Origin: Alphaproteobacteria bacterium
Lineage (GTDB): Bacteria > Pseudomonadota > Alphaproteobacteria > Rhizobiales > Xanthobacteraceae
NCBI GenBank assembly: GCA_016869215.1
Contig: VGEP01000001.1
Location: 1 to 64,000, forward strand
Direction of reading: 5' to 3'
Length of the DNA stretch: 64,000 bases
Positions 16,209 through 24,511 of the stretch are shown one piece after another. Both the position numbers and the translations under genes were made by a program. Position 1 is the stretch's first letter, and every line of letters begins with the position of its first letter. Below the pieces are notes generated by a model, which ran no database searches, was not told the origin of the DNA, and was given only the letters and a program-made list of their open reading frames with translations.

Positions 16209-17051
16209 TCAAAGCTCGCTTTGTCGTAGGGCACCGAGCGCGGCCTTGATCGCCGCGTCGAGAAACGTGCGCACGTATTCGCCCTGGTCGTGCGCGGCGT
16301 AGATCTTGTGCGCGGGCGCGAGCGCGGCGAGAAACTTGTAGGTGTGCCAGTGTCCCGGCTGCGGCAGCAGCGGGAGCTTCGGGATCGGCGGCTCGGGCCA
16401 CATCGAGGTGTAGAAATACGGCTCGTCGCAGTATTCGTCGCCCGGCGAGAAGCCAAGCCCCATGGTGCGGCCGCGCCCGAGATCGACCAGACAATCGAGG
16501 TCGAAGTGGTGCGGCCAGCAGCGAACGGGGGGCGCCTTGAGCCGCTTGGCGGCAAGCCTTTTCTGCGTTTCGCCGAGCGCCGCATTGGCGTTCGAATACC
16601 AGGCCGCGAGCGTGGCGAAGGAATCGTTCAATTCGTCGAGCGAATAGCGCGCACCGAGCGCCAGCGGATGATCCGGCAGATCGTACGGCGACGGGTCGTC
16701 GAGCTTGCCCGACACGAGATTGCGCGCGGCGATGTGACCGAGAAGCCAGGTGCGGACTTCGGCGTCGGCGCGGCCATCGAGCGCCAGCGCATGCGGGTGG
16801 ACGTCGGCGAAGGCCAGGGTCATGTCCGCGATGCGAAGCCCGAGCCGCGAGCCGTCCGGCAGCGGATGGGTGACGAAGCCGCCAAATGTGTCGTCCCAGC
16901 CGAGGCTGGTGTGGCGGTCGTGCGGCTGCGCCGGCACATAGGCCCGCGCGGCGCGCGCCAGCCACTGCACGGCGTAATGCGCCTGCAGGCGCGCGGCATG
17001 CAGGAACATGTAATTCGCACGCGGGACGGCCTTCCAGGTCGCAGTCGCCAT
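16209..17051 (-). CDS. DUF5996-like protein of unknown function
   Basis: A 280-residue cytosolic protein. The signature CWPHHFDLDCLVDLG followed by GLGFSPGDEYCDEPYFYTS resembles the conserved core (WPHHFD ... EPYFY) of the DUF5996 family, which has no assigned activity. The His pair and acidic residues could bind a metal. I chose the ATG at 17051 because GGGG lies seven bases upstream; a GTG at 17057 overlapping the hpaI-like stop is also possible. It starts two bases after the HpaI-like gene, so the two are probably cotranscribed. That links this family to aldolase-based catabolism here, but gives no function. Confidence 0.72.
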   Translation of the reverse strand: MATATWKAVPRANYMFLHAARLQAHYAVQWLARAARAYVPAQPHDRHTSLGWDDTFGGFVTHPLPDGSRLGLRIADMTLAFADVHPHALALDGRADAEVRTWLLGHIAARNLVSGKLDDPSPYDLPDHPLALGARYSLDELNDSFATLAAWYSNANAALGETQKRLAAKRLKAPPVRCWPHHFDLDCLVDLGRGRTMGLGFSPGDEYCDEPYFYTSMWPEPPIPKLPLLPQPGHWHTYKFLAALAPAHKIYAAHDQGEYVRTFLDAAIKAALGALRQSEL

Positions 17052-17053
17052 GC

Positions 17054-17824
17054 TCACGCCCCGGTCTTGAAGCGCTTGGCCTGCGCGTCCGCATTTTTCG
17101 CCAGCAGCCCGACGTCGGTGCCGACCGCGACGAACGCGTAGCCCCAGGCAATGAATTTCTTCGCCTCCTCCTCGTTCGGCGTGAGAATGCCCGCGGGCTT
17201 GCCGGCCTTCTTCAGCCGCTTCACCGCGTCCTCCAGCGCCGCCTGAACCTCGGGATGGCCCCAGTTGCCGATGTGGCCGTAGGAGGCCGCCAGGTCATTG
17301 GGCCCGATGAACACGCCATCGATGCCGTCGACCGCAGCGATGGCCTCAAGCTGCGCCATGGCCTCGCGGGTCTCGACCTGCACCAGCAAGCAGATCTCGC
17401 CGGATGCGTTCTTGAGATAGTCCTTCACCCGGCCGTAGCGGCTCGCCCGCCCCGAACCGGTGATGCCGCGCACGCCGTTCGGCGGATAGCGCGTGAACTC
17501 GACCGCACGCTTTGCCTCCTCGGCGTTCTGCACAAACGGCACGAGCAGCGTCTGCGCGCCGATGTCGAGATAGCGCTTGATCAGCACCATGTCGTTCCAG
17601 GCCGGGCGCACGATGCACGACGACGCGCCGCCTTGGGCCGCCTGCAGCTGGGCGAACACCTCCTGCAGGTCGTTCGGCGAGTGCTCGGTGTCGAGCAGCA
17701 GCCAGTCGTAGCCCGAATGCGCAACGATCTCCGTCGCGATCGGGCTGCAGAGACTGCACCACAAGCCGATCTGCAATTCGCCTCTGGCGATCGCGTGCTT
17801 GAAGGCGTTGCGCGGCATGTCCAT
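17054..17824 (-). CDS. HpcH/HpaI-type class II aldolase
   Basis: A 256-residue aldolase of the HpaI family (2,4-dihydroxyhept-2-ene-1,7-dioate aldolase and relatives), which cleaves 4-hydroxy-2-oxo acids to pyruvate plus an aldehyde. Active-site residues are visible: His in LLLDTEHSPND, Arg in CIVRPAWND, the metal-binding Glu in LVQVETREAM and Asp in GVFIGPNDLAAS. The YPPNGVRG loop is also typical. Family members are promiscuous, so the natural substrate is open. The upstream gene encodes the hydratase that precedes this step in the homoprotocatechuate pathway, separated by a 48-base palindrome. The rest of that pathway is not in the window. Confidence 0.88.
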   Translation of the reverse strand: MDMPRNAFKHAIARGELQIGLWCSLCSPIATEIVAHSGYDWLLLDTEHSPNDLQEVFAQLQAAQGGASSCIVRPAWNDMVLIKRYLDIGAQTLLVPFVQNAEEAKRAVEFTRYPPNGVRGITGSGRASRYGRVKDYLKNASGEICLLVQVETREAMAQLEAIAAVDGIDGVFIGPNDLAASYGHIGNWGHPEVQAALEDAVKRLKKAGKPAGILTPNEEEAKKFIAWGYAFVAVGTDVGLLAKNADAQAKRFKTGA

Positions 17825-17835
17825 GAAGCCCTCCC

Positions 17836-17883
17836 CTCGTGTCCCGGGCGACTGAGCGTAGCGAAGGAGACCCGGGACACGAG
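17836..17883. repeat. Palindromic repeat between hydratase and aldolase genes
   Basis: A 13-bp perfect inverted repeat (ctcgtgtcccggg at 17836-17848 and its complement at 17871-17883) with a 22-base spacer. The form 'cgtgtcccggg ... gagacccgggacacg' is one I recognise as a common intergenic repeat in Bradyrhizobium-like genomes. There is no T-run after either arm, so it is not a standard terminator, but it can form a strong mRNA hairpin inside the operon. Confidence 0.75.
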
Positions 17884-17893
17884 ACCTTTATCC

Positions 17894-18676
17894 CTACACG
17901 TACTGCACCGAAATCCCGCCGAGCTGGCCGAAGTCGGCGTGCAAAGTGTCGCCTTTCTTCGGGAACACGACGCGGGTGAACGATCCGGCGAGCACGATAT
18001 GGCCGGGCTCCATCGCGGTGCCGAGCGTGCCCAGGCGATTGGCGAGCCAGGCCACGCCCATCGCCGGATGGCCGAGCACGCCGGCCGCAACGCCGGTCTC
18101 CTCGATCTCGCCGTTGACGTACATGATGCCGCCGACCCAGCGCAGGTCGATGTCGAACGGCCGCACCGGCCGCCCGCCGATCACGATGCCCGATGCGGCG
18201 GCATTGTCGGACACGGTGTCGAAAATCTTGCGCGGGTCCTGCAGCCGCGCATCGACCAGCTCCAGCGACGGCACGACGTATTCGGTCGCGCGCATGACGT
18301 CGGTCAGGCCCACGCCCGGACCCATCAGCCGCTTGCCGAGCACGAAGGCGAGCTCGATCTCGACGCGCGGCAGGCAGTAGTTCGAATGCTGCACCTTGCC
18401 GCCGTCCGGCACGATCATGTCGTCGAACAGATAGCCGAAGTCCGGCTCGTCGATTTTTGAGGAGCGCTGCATCGCCTTGGAGGTCAACCCGACCTTGTGG
18501 CCGATCAGCTTGGCGCCCGCCGCCATCCGGCGCTTGGCCCACAGCGTCGAAATCCCGTAGGCATCCTCGATCGTGATGTTCGGCCAGGTGGTCGAAAGCT
18601 GGGTCGCCTGCTTCCGCTCCTTGAACGCCTTTTCCAGGGTATCGACGGCCTTGTTGCGGTCGGCTTCCGAAAGCAT
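17894..18676 (-). CDS. 2-oxo-hept-4-ene-1,7-dioate hydratase-like (HpaH/HpcG, FAH superfamily)
   Basis: A 260-residue enzyme of the 2-oxopent-4-enoate/2-oxohept-4-enedioate hydratase group. It adds water to a dienol acid to give the 4-hydroxy-2-oxo acid cleaved by HpaI. The metal ligands are in LPRVEIELAFVLGKRL (E-x-E), followed by SLELVDARL. The substrate region is LIGHKVGLTSKAMQ. ATG 18676 was chosen because GGGAG lies seven bases upstream; the GTG two codons earlier sits too close to that site. It leads the operon hydratase, aldolase, DUF5996-like gene. An XylJ/MhpD-like role in another meta-cleavage pathway would look similar. Confidence 0.87.
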   Translation of the reverse strand: MLSEADRNKAVDTLEKAFKERKQATQLSTTWPNITIEDAYGISTLWAKRRMAAGAKLIGHKVGLTSKAMQRSSKIDEPDFGYLFDDMIVPDGGKVQHSNYCLPRVEIELAFVLGKRLMGPGVGLTDVMRATEYVVPSLELVDARLQDPRKIFDTVSDNAAASGIVIGGRPVRPFDIDLRWVGGIMYVNGEIEETGVAAGVLGHPAMGVAWLANRLGTLGTAMEPGHIVLAGSFTRVVFPKKGDTLHADFGQLGGISVQYV

Positions 18677-18852
18677 GGGCACACTCCCTCCCGTTTCTGC
18701 CTCGATCCTGTACCGCCTCGCGCTTCAAAATCAAAGGGTTGCCGCGCCGCCCGGGACCGCCGGATGGGGCGCCCTGACGGGCTTATGCGGCCCCCGGCCG
18801 TTTGCTATCGTTGCGCGCAATCAAGAATACAACCGGACGGGAGGACAACGTC

Positions 18853-19458
18853 ATGAAACGCTGGATGATCGCCACTGCCGCGCTCGCGCTCGGCATCGGA
18901 GCCTTCCCGCTCGCCGACCGGGCCTCGGGCCAGTCGGGCGCGGGCTGGGTGCAACTGTTCGACGGCAAGAACCTCGGCGACTGGGAGCAGGTGGGCAAGG
19001 CCAACTGGCGCGTCGAGGACGGCGCCATCGTCGCCGACAAGCTGTTGCAGGAGAAGGGCAGCGCCCATCTCGTGACCAAGAGCAAATACAAGGACCACCA
19101 GATCTACGTCGAATTCTGGGTGACTGCCGAAACCAACAGCGGCATCTTCATCCGCTGCAAGGACCCAAAGTCGATCGGAGCGGCGAGCTGCTACGAGGTC
19201 AACATCTGGGATACGCGCAAGGACCCGAGCTACGGCACCGGCGCCGTCGTCAACTTCGCCGAAGTCGACCCGATGCCGAAGGCCGGCGGCAAGTGGAACA
19301 CGATGGAGATCACTGCCAAGGGCCGGCAGATCACCGTGGTCCTGAACGGACAGAAGACCGTGGACTTCCGCAACGGCCTGTTCACGGAAGGGCCGTTCAC
19401 ACTTCAGTACGGCTCCAGCGTGGTGAAGTTCCGCAAGGTCGCGGTCAGGCCGCTCTGA
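18853..19458 (+). CDS. Exported DUF1080 (3-keto-disaccharide hydrolase-like) protein
   Basis: A 201-residue exported protein. The signal peptide covers about residues 1-26 (MKRWMIATAALALGIG ... ASGQ) and a good site (GGGAGGACAA) precedes the ATG. The mature protein is a concanavalin-like beta-sandwich of the DUF1080 family: WVQLFDGKNLGDWEQVG, then TNSGIFIRCKDP, CYEVNIWDTRKDP, and the closing strand TLQYGSSVVKFRKVAVRPL. DUF1080 proteins include 3-keto-glycoside hydrolases of the periplasm; this one is close to the family's usual minimal length. It stands alone, 88 bases before the Rieske-fusion gene. Confidence 0.87.
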   Translation: MKRWMIATAALALGIGAFPLADRASGQSGAGWVQLFDGKNLGDWEQVGKANWRVEDGAIVADKLLQEKGSAHLVTKSKYKDHQIYVEFWVTAETNSGIFIRCKDPKSIGAASCYEVNIWDTRKDPSYGTGAVVNFAEVDPMPKAGGKWNTMEITAKGRQITVVLNGQKTVDFRNGLFTEGPFTLQYGSSVVKFRKVAVRPL

Positions 19459-19546
19459 ACGTCCGACGCACCGCACGCACTGCCGCGCCGGCGCCGCACC
19501 GAGGCGCCGGCGTTTCCATCCGCCGTCCGAAATTGCGAGGTAAGCG

Positions 19547-21160
19547 ATGAACAAGGTCGCCGTCGCCGATTGGTCCAGCCTGCCGGACCGCACGCCGACC
19601 TATGCGCTGGTCGGAAACGTCGATCTGGTGGTGATCCGGTATGGCGACAGCGTCTCGGTGCTGTATGGCCGCTGCCTGCACCGCGGCGCGCTGTTGTCCG
19701 ACGGCCATCTCGACGGCGACAACCTCATTTGCGGCCTGCATAACTGGGACTACCGCATCGACACCGGCGTCAGCGAATACAACAACCACGAGGCGCTGCG
19801 GAAATTTCCGGCCTTCGTCGAAGACGGCAAGGTTCTGGTGGACGCCGACGAGGTCGCCGCGTTCGAGAACGTCCACCCGCAGCCTTACAAGCGCGACGTT
19901 TATCAGGGCCTCTACGCCGACGTGCACGGCGATCCGGTCGAGCCGCATGTGGCGCTGATCCAGAAATATGCGTCCGAGGGCCTGAGCAAGACCGGCCATC
20001 ACGGCGTGGTTGAGGCGATGGGCGTGCCGCGCGGCACGCTGCCGTCGTGGGACGACATTCAGATCGTCACAGCGCAGCTCGCCACGCCCCCGCAGCTCGA
20101 CGACGTGCCGGTCGGCACCGAGGTCGTGGTCGGCCCGAACGCGCAGAAGCCGCTGACGCTGAAAATCCCGCTCATGGTCTCGGACATGAGCTTCGGTTCG
20201 CTGTCGGAGCCCGCGAAGGTCGCGCTCGCCCGCGGCGCGGAACTCGCCGGCACCGGCATTGCCTCCGGCGAAGGCGGCATGCTCGCCGAGGAGCAGGCCG
20301 CGTGCAGCCGCTACTTCTTCGAATACGCCTCGGCGCGGTTCGGCTTTTCCTGGGACAAGGTGGCCAAGGCCCAGGCGTTCCACTTCAAGGGCGGCCAGGC
20401 CGCCAAGACCGGCACCGGCGGCCACCTGCCCGGCCGCAAGAACATCGGCAAGATCGCGCTGACCCGCGGCCTGCCGGAAGGCAGCGACGCGGTGTCGCCG
20501 GCGCGCTTCCCCGACTGGACCGAGCTGTCGCAGTTCCGCGATTTCGCCGACGAGGTTCGGGGCCGGACCGGCGGCATCCCGATCGGCTACAAGCTTTCCG
20601 CCCAGCACATCGAGAAGGACATCGACGCGGCGCTCGAGATCGGCTGCGATTACATCATCATCGACGGCCGCGGCGGGGCGACCGGCGCAGCCCCGCTGAT
20701 CTTCCGCGACAACATCTCGGTGCCGACCATTCCCGCGCTGGCCCGCGCCCGCAGGCACCTCGACGCAAGCGGCCGGAACGTCACCCTGATCGTCACCGGA
20801 GGCCTGCGCACGCCAGGCGATTTCGCCAAGGCGTTGGCGCTTGGCGCCGACGCGGTCGCCATCGCAAATTCGGCGATCCAGGCCATCGGCTGCATCGGCA
20901 TGCGGGCCTGCCACACCAACAACTGCCCGGTCGGCATCGCCACCCAAAATCCCAAGCTCACGGCGCGGCTCGACGTTGCCCAATCCGCCGAACGCCTGGC
21001 GCGGTTCCTGAACGCCTCGGTCGAGCTGATGAAAATCCTCGCCCGCGCCTGCGGCCACACCCATCTCAGCCAGCTTTGCCACGACGATCTCACCACCTGG
21101 AAGGAAGAGATGGCGCGGCTTTCGGGCGTCCACTTCGGCGGCGTGCAGCCGCTCGCTTGA
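19547..21160 (+). CDS. Rieske domain fused to a glutamate synthase-like FMN/Fe-S domain
   Basis: A 537-residue two-domain protein. Residues 1-105 are a Rieske [2Fe-2S] domain with all ligands: Cys43-x-His45 in GRCLHRGALLSDG and Cys62-x2-His65 in ICGLHNWDYR. Residues about 130-525 match the large-subunit synthase domain of glutamate synthase (FMN barrel): MVSDMSFGSLSEPAKVALA, GEGGMLAEEQ, GRGGATGAAPL, and a three-cysteine cluster motif at 449, 455 and 460 (CIGMRACHTNNC) that matches the 3Fe-4S site. The glutaminase domain is missing, as in archaeal-type and methylglutamate-synthase-like relatives. The Rieske unit probably feeds electrons to the FMN. The reaction is unknown. Confidence 0.88.
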   Translation: MNKVAVADWSSLPDRTPTYALVGNVDLVVIRYGDSVSVLYGRCLHRGALLSDGHLDGDNLICGLHNWDYRIDTGVSEYNNHEALRKFPAFVEDGKVLVDADEVAAFENVHPQPYKRDVYQGLYADVHGDPVEPHVALIQKYASEGLSKTGHHGVVEAMGVPRGTLPSWDDIQIVTAQLATPPQLDDVPVGTEVVVGPNAQKPLTLKIPLMVSDMSFGSLSEPAKVALARGAELAGTGIASGEGGMLAEEQAACSRYFFEYASARFGFSWDKVAKAQAFHFKGGQAAKTGTGGHLPGRKNIGKIALTRGLPEGSDAVSPARFPDWTELSQFRDFADEVRGRTGGIPIGYKLSAQHIEKDIDAALEIGCDYIIIDGRGGATGAAPLIFRDNISVPTIPALARARRHLDASGRNVTLIVTGGLRTPGDFAKALALGADAVAIANSAIQAIGCIGMRACHTNNCPVGIATQNPKLTARLDVAQSAERLARFLNASVELMKILARACGHTHLSQLCHDDLTTWKEEMARLSGVHFGGVQPLA

Positions 21161-21567
21161 CGTCGGCGTTATCCGGCTACCGCGAATCGCTGTGGCGCGC
21201 GCGCAACAGCAGTTTGAAATGCAAACACTTGTCCCCGCAAATCGCTTTCTGTCCACAGCGACTCAGCTAACGAGGAGTCAACGACAACAACACTGGAGCA
21301 GACGGTGGCCCTTCAACTCCTGGAACGATTGTCAGACAGTTGGTTGCGCAAGTCCCGCTGCGTCCGCAGACCCCTCCTGAGATCCGACCGCCTCGTGCTG
21401 CTGACGACTCAGGAGCCGCGATTCGCCGGCAACTCGCGCAAGAACGCGCCCGAGGCCTGGAGCGCGCGCATCATCTTCGGCGACCGCACATCGCGCATTT
21501 GCGCCTCGATCGTTTACCGGCCTGTGCTGGGCTCACGCTAGCAGAGCGCCACGGCCGCAAAAGCAGA
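21161..21567 (+). other. Gene-less stretch before a terminator; possible small gene or RNA
   Basis: About 400 bases follow the Rieske-fusion stop with no gene I can support. A 78-codon frame starts at GTG 21305 with GGAG six bases upstream and ends at 21541, just before a strong plus-strand terminator. Its product (start MALQLLERLSDSWLRKSRC) is Arg-rich and matches nothing I know. Other plus-strand frames are also open, so codon bias does not decide. The terminator shows that a transcript ends here; it could be the long 3' tail of the upstream gene, a small protein mRNA or a regulatory RNA. Confidence 0.35.
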
Positions 21568-21600
21568 AGCCCCGGACCTGGTCCGGGGCTTTTCGCTTTT
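21568..21600 (+). terminator. Intrinsic terminator
   Basis: A perfect 10-bp stem (agccccggac at 21568-21577 and gtccggggct at 21581-21590) with a 3-base loop, followed by tttcgctttt. It ends plus-strand transcription coming from the Rieske-fusion gene or from a small transcript in 21161-21567. Confidence 0.87.
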
Positions 21601-21644
21601 CAGGCCCAAGTCTTTTCAGGCCCAAGTCTTTTCAGGCCCAAGTC
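21597..21644 (+). repeat. Three perfect tandem copies of a 16-bp unit
   Basis: The unit ttttcaggcccaagtc occurs at 21597-21612, 21613-21628 and 21629-21644 without a mismatch. The first copy overlaps the T-run of the terminator. The array sits in the 3' region between two converging genes (the barrel gene on the minus strand ends at 21661). It looks like recent slippage or duplication of the terminator tail rather than a functional array. Confidence 0.9.
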
Positions 21645-21660
21645 TTGATCGACCGAAACG

Positions 21661-22425
21661 TCAGCGGCCGAAGAAATAGCCAAATGGCCCGGAGCCGACC
21701 CATTTGAACGTCGCCTTGGCCATGATCGTGTCGACCGTGGCGGTGATGTTCTTGCCGTTCGAACCGCCGTTGGCCGGGTGGAAACGCTCCGGGAACTCCA
21801 TGTGACGGTACTCGACGCCCAGGATCAGATCCGACCACAGGACGCGCGTGACCATCACGTCGACGCCGGCGCCGGCGTACCAGCCGTCCTGGCGCCGGCT
21901 GTCGCTGCCGAGCCAATTGCCGGTCGAGGTCTGAGCGTCGAAATGATCGATGCGCGCGTTGGCGTAGCCGCCGGCGGCATAAGCCATCCAGTTGCCGAAG
22001 GCGTGGCCGACTTTGGCGCCGACCGTTATGACGTTCAGAATGCGCGAACCGCAGGTGCGGTTGGCGGTGGAGGTGAGGCAATCGGGGCCAGTGGTCGACG
22101 TCGCGTATTTCTTGTCCCACGGCGCGCTGTAGCCGCCTTCGATGCCGATCACCCAGCGGTTGGGCAGTTGCACCTGATAGCCGACGTGGCTGCCGGTCCA
22201 GAAACGGGTGGCGCGCGTGCGGTGCGGAATCCCGCTCGTAAACGCGCCGTCGATCTCTTGCCATCCGCCGCCGACAGTCGTCGCGGTGTAGAAGCCCGAC
22301 CAGTTGTAGGCGACCACTGCGGCCGGCGGCGCCTTCGCCGGCATGCGCGCCGGAATGTCCGCAGCGATTGCGGGTGCGGCGAAAACGGCCAGCAAGGCGG
22401 CTGTGGTGACGAGCTTGCGGGCCAT
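21661..22425 (-). CDS. Outer-membrane beta-barrel protein (Omp25/31-like)
   Basis: A 254-residue outer-membrane protein. The signal peptide is MARKLVTTAALLAVFAAPAIA, cleaved before ADIPARMPAK. The Pro/Ala linker and YNWSGFYTATTVGGGW are typical of the first strand of Hyphomicrobiales Omp25/Omp31-type barrels. Alternating strands follow (HVGYQVQLPNRWVIGIEGGY, VGAKVGHAFGNWMAYAAGGYA, LILGVEYRHMEF). The last residue is Arg after GYFFG rather than the usual terminal Phe. Three Cys residues are in the central loops. The ATG at 22425 was chosen for the signal peptide; the longer frame adds nonsense. It likely has a structural role. Confidence 0.85.
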   Translation of the reverse strand: MARKLVTTAALLAVFAAPAIAADIPARMPAKAPPAAVVAYNWSGFYTATTVGGGWQEIDGAFTSGIPHRTRATRFWTGSHVGYQVQLPNRWVIGIEGGYSAPWDKKYATSTTGPDCLTSTANRTCGSRILNVITVGAKVGHAFGNWMAYAAGGYANARIDHFDAQTSTGNWLGSDSRRQDGWYAGAGVDVMVTRVLWSDLILGVEYRHMEFPERFHPANGGSNGKNITATVDTIMAKATFKWVGSGPFGYFFGR

Positions 22426-23069
22426 GAATTTCCCCCAACCGTTACGCAACTCAAGTTGCAGGATAGTCCGCATTCGCGGCGGACGCTGTGCCTGGGCAGC
22501 CACAGTACACAGATTCCTATAACAAACTGACAATACAGCGTTATTTTCTCTGGCGGCGAACTTATCCCCGCCTGCCGGAACGCGGTTACAATGTCCCGGC
22601 CTCGATCCATGTGAGGGACGCGACCGGTGCGTCAGTCGTGGGGATCGGGAGCGGCGGCGAAGGCACGGGTGCTCTGCAGGCCCGCGCCCCAGCCCCGCGG
22701 TGGAGCGCCGGGAGGCGCTGGGCCCTTCGCCAAGAGCCCGCGCGCCCTGGGACCCCCATCCCCTCTCTGACTTGGGTCCCGGAATCTCGGTGCGCGGCTG
22801 ACCGCGAATGGTCGGCCAGGCGGGCCCCTGCGCCAGGGGTAAGCGACCGCCACGAGGGAGCCTCGCCAGCTCCCTGGCGCCGCCGCAAGTCGGGTCTACC
22901 CGACTTGCGCACTTAATATGCCGATCTCGGGTAAACCCGAGATCGGACGCGCTCCATCCCCTCGTTTGAGGGCCGACGGAAAACAGGGAGACGGGCTTTG
23001 CGGGACGCCCGAAAAACCAAGGCCCCGCCCTGCGGAGCGTTGGCTCAAAACAATGTTAGAAGCTTCGTC
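22426..23069. other. Long structured intergenic region between divergent genes
   Basis: This 644-base gap separates the barrel gene (minus) from the dihydropyrimidinase gene (plus). Bases 22430-22600 are comparatively AT-rich and probably hold the barrel-gene promoter. Bases 22620-22880 are very GC-rich with several inverted blocks (gggaccc at about 22749 against gggtccc at about 22784). Open frames on both strands there are Arg/Pro/Gly-rich and look spurious. Two strong hairpins follow at 22885-22946. The region looks like a dispersed intergenic element rather than a gene. I see no known riboswitch or small RNA in it. Confidence 0.5.
22885..22946. repeat. Tandem pair of perfect hairpins
   Basis: Two palindromes lie back to back. 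The first, 22885-22910, pairs cgcaagtcggg with cccgacttgcg around the loop tcta. The second, 22921-22946, pairs ccgatctcgggt with acccgagatcgg around the loop aa. They share the core 'tcgggt.acccga'. Neither has a T-run. They lie 124 bases upstream of the dihydropyrimidinase start and may be a repeated mobile-type element or regulator sites. Confidence 0.8.
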
Positions 23070-24485
23070 ATGACCTTCGACACCATCATCCGCGGCGGCA
23101 CGGTCGCGACCGCGTCCGACACGTTCCAATGCGACGTCGGCATTGCCGGCGGAATGATCGCGGCGCTCGGCGCGAATCTCGGCGGTGCAAGCGAGATCGT
23201 CGACGCGCGCGGCAAGCTCGTGCTGCCCGGCGGCATCGACAGCCACGTCCACATCGCGCAGCCGTCAGGGCCCGGCATCGCCATGGCCGACGACTTCGCT
23301 TCCGCCACGCGCTCGGCGGCTTTCGGCGGCAACACCATGGTGCTGCCGTTCGCCATGCAGCGGAAGGGCGAGAGCCTGCGCGAAGTGGTGAAGCAGTATC
23401 ACGCGCTGGCCGAAGGGCGCTGCTACATCGACGTGTCGTTTCATCTCATCGTCGCCGACGCGACCGAGCGCGTGCTCGGCCAGGAGCTGCCGGCGCTGGT
23501 CAACGACGGCTACACCTCGTTCAAGGTGTTCATGACCTACGAGGGACTCGCGCTGTCCGACCTGGAGATGCTCAACGTCATGAGCGTGGCGCGCGAGACC
23601 GGCGCGCTGGTGATGGTCCACGCCGAGAACTACGACGCGATCCGCTTCCTCACCGACCGGCTGGAGCGCGCGGGCAAAACCGCGCCGCATTATCATGCCG
23701 CGTCGCGGCCGATCCCCGTGGAGCGCGAGGCGACCCATCGCGCCATATCGCTTTCAGAAATCGTCGACGTGCCAATCATGATCGTGCACGTGTCGAACCG
23801 CGAGGCGATGGAGGAAATCCGCCGCGCGCAGCAACGCGGCCTGAAAATCTACGGCGAGACCTGCCCGCAATATCTGGTGCTCACCGAGAAGGACCTCGAA
23901 GGCCTCAACATGGAGGGCGCAAAGTACGTCTGCTCGCCGCCGCCGCGCGACGAGGCGAGTCAGCGGGCCTGCTGGGAAGGAATGCAGCAGGGCGTGTTTT
24001 CGCTGTTTTCGTCGGACCATTGCCCGTTCCGCTACGACGACCCGCACGGCAAGCTTGCGCCGAAGGGCCGCACGTCGTTCCGCTGGGTGCCCAACGGCAT
24101 TCCGGGCGTCGAGACGCGGCTGCCGATCCTGTTCTCCGAGGGCGTCGGCAAAGGCCGCATCACGCTCAACGAGTTCGTCGCGCTGACCGCGACCAACCAC
24201 GCGAAAACCTACGGTCTCTATCCGAGGAAGGGCACGATCGCGGTCGGCAGCGACGCCGACATCGCGATCTGGGACCCGGCGCGCGAAGTGACTCTTTCGC
24301 AGTCGCTCATGCACGGCGGCACCGATTACACGCCCTACGAGGGCATCGCCGTGAAGGGCTGGCCGGTCTCGACTATGGTGCGCGGCAAGTTCGTCGTGCG
24401 CGACGGCGCGCTCGCGGGCACGGAAGGCGCGGGCCAGTACGTCACCCGCGAGAAGTCGCCGCTGGCGCGGCCGCGGGCGGCCTGA
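23070..24485 (+). CDS. Dihydropyrimidinase / D-hydantoinase
   Basis: A 471-residue amidohydrolase that opens dihydropyrimidine or hydantoin rings in reductive pyrimidine breakdown. The metal motif is GGIDSHVHI (His59, His61) and the carboxylated Lys lies in GYTSFKVFMTYEG. Further ligands are in VMVHAENYDAI and IMIVHVSNREA, with the catalytic Asp in SLFSSDHCPF. The C-terminal TNHAKTYGLYPRKGTIAVG and SDADIAIWDP complete the family pattern. The ATG at 23070 begins the homology; the frame extends 24 codons upstream into repeat-flanking sequence. The partner enzymes (dihydropyrimidine dehydrogenase, beta-ureidopropionase) are not in the window. Confidence 0.92.
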   Translation: MTFDTIIRGGTVATASDTFQCDVGIAGGMIAALGANLGGASEIVDARGKLVLPGGIDSHVHIAQPSGPGIAMADDFASATRSAAFGGNTMVLPFAMQRKGESLREVVKQYHALAEGRCYIDVSFHLIVADATERVLGQELPALVNDGYTSFKVFMTYEGLALSDLEMLNVMSVARETGALVMVHAENYDAIRFLTDRLERAGKTAPHYHAASRPIPVEREATHRAISLSEIVDVPIMIVHVSNREAMEEIRRAQQRGLKIYGETCPQYLVLTEKDLEGLNMEGAKYVCSPPPRDEASQRACWEGMQQGVFSLFSSDHCPFRYDDPHGKLAPKGRTSFRWVPNGIPGVETRLPILFSEGVGKGRITLNEFVALTATNHAKTYGLYPRKGTIAVGSDADIAIWDPAREVTLSQSLMHGGTDYTPYEGIAVKGWPVSTMVRGKFVVRDGALAGTEGAGQYVTREKSPLARPRAA

Positions 24486-24511
24486 CGGCGTCGCCCGCAG
24501 CGATCCGCGTC

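Noticed and set aside
22586-22912. A minus-strand frame of about 108 codons in the long intergenic region
   Set aside because: Arg/Gly/Pro-rich, overlaps another open frame on the same strand and strong palindromes; more likely part of a dispersed repeat than a gene.
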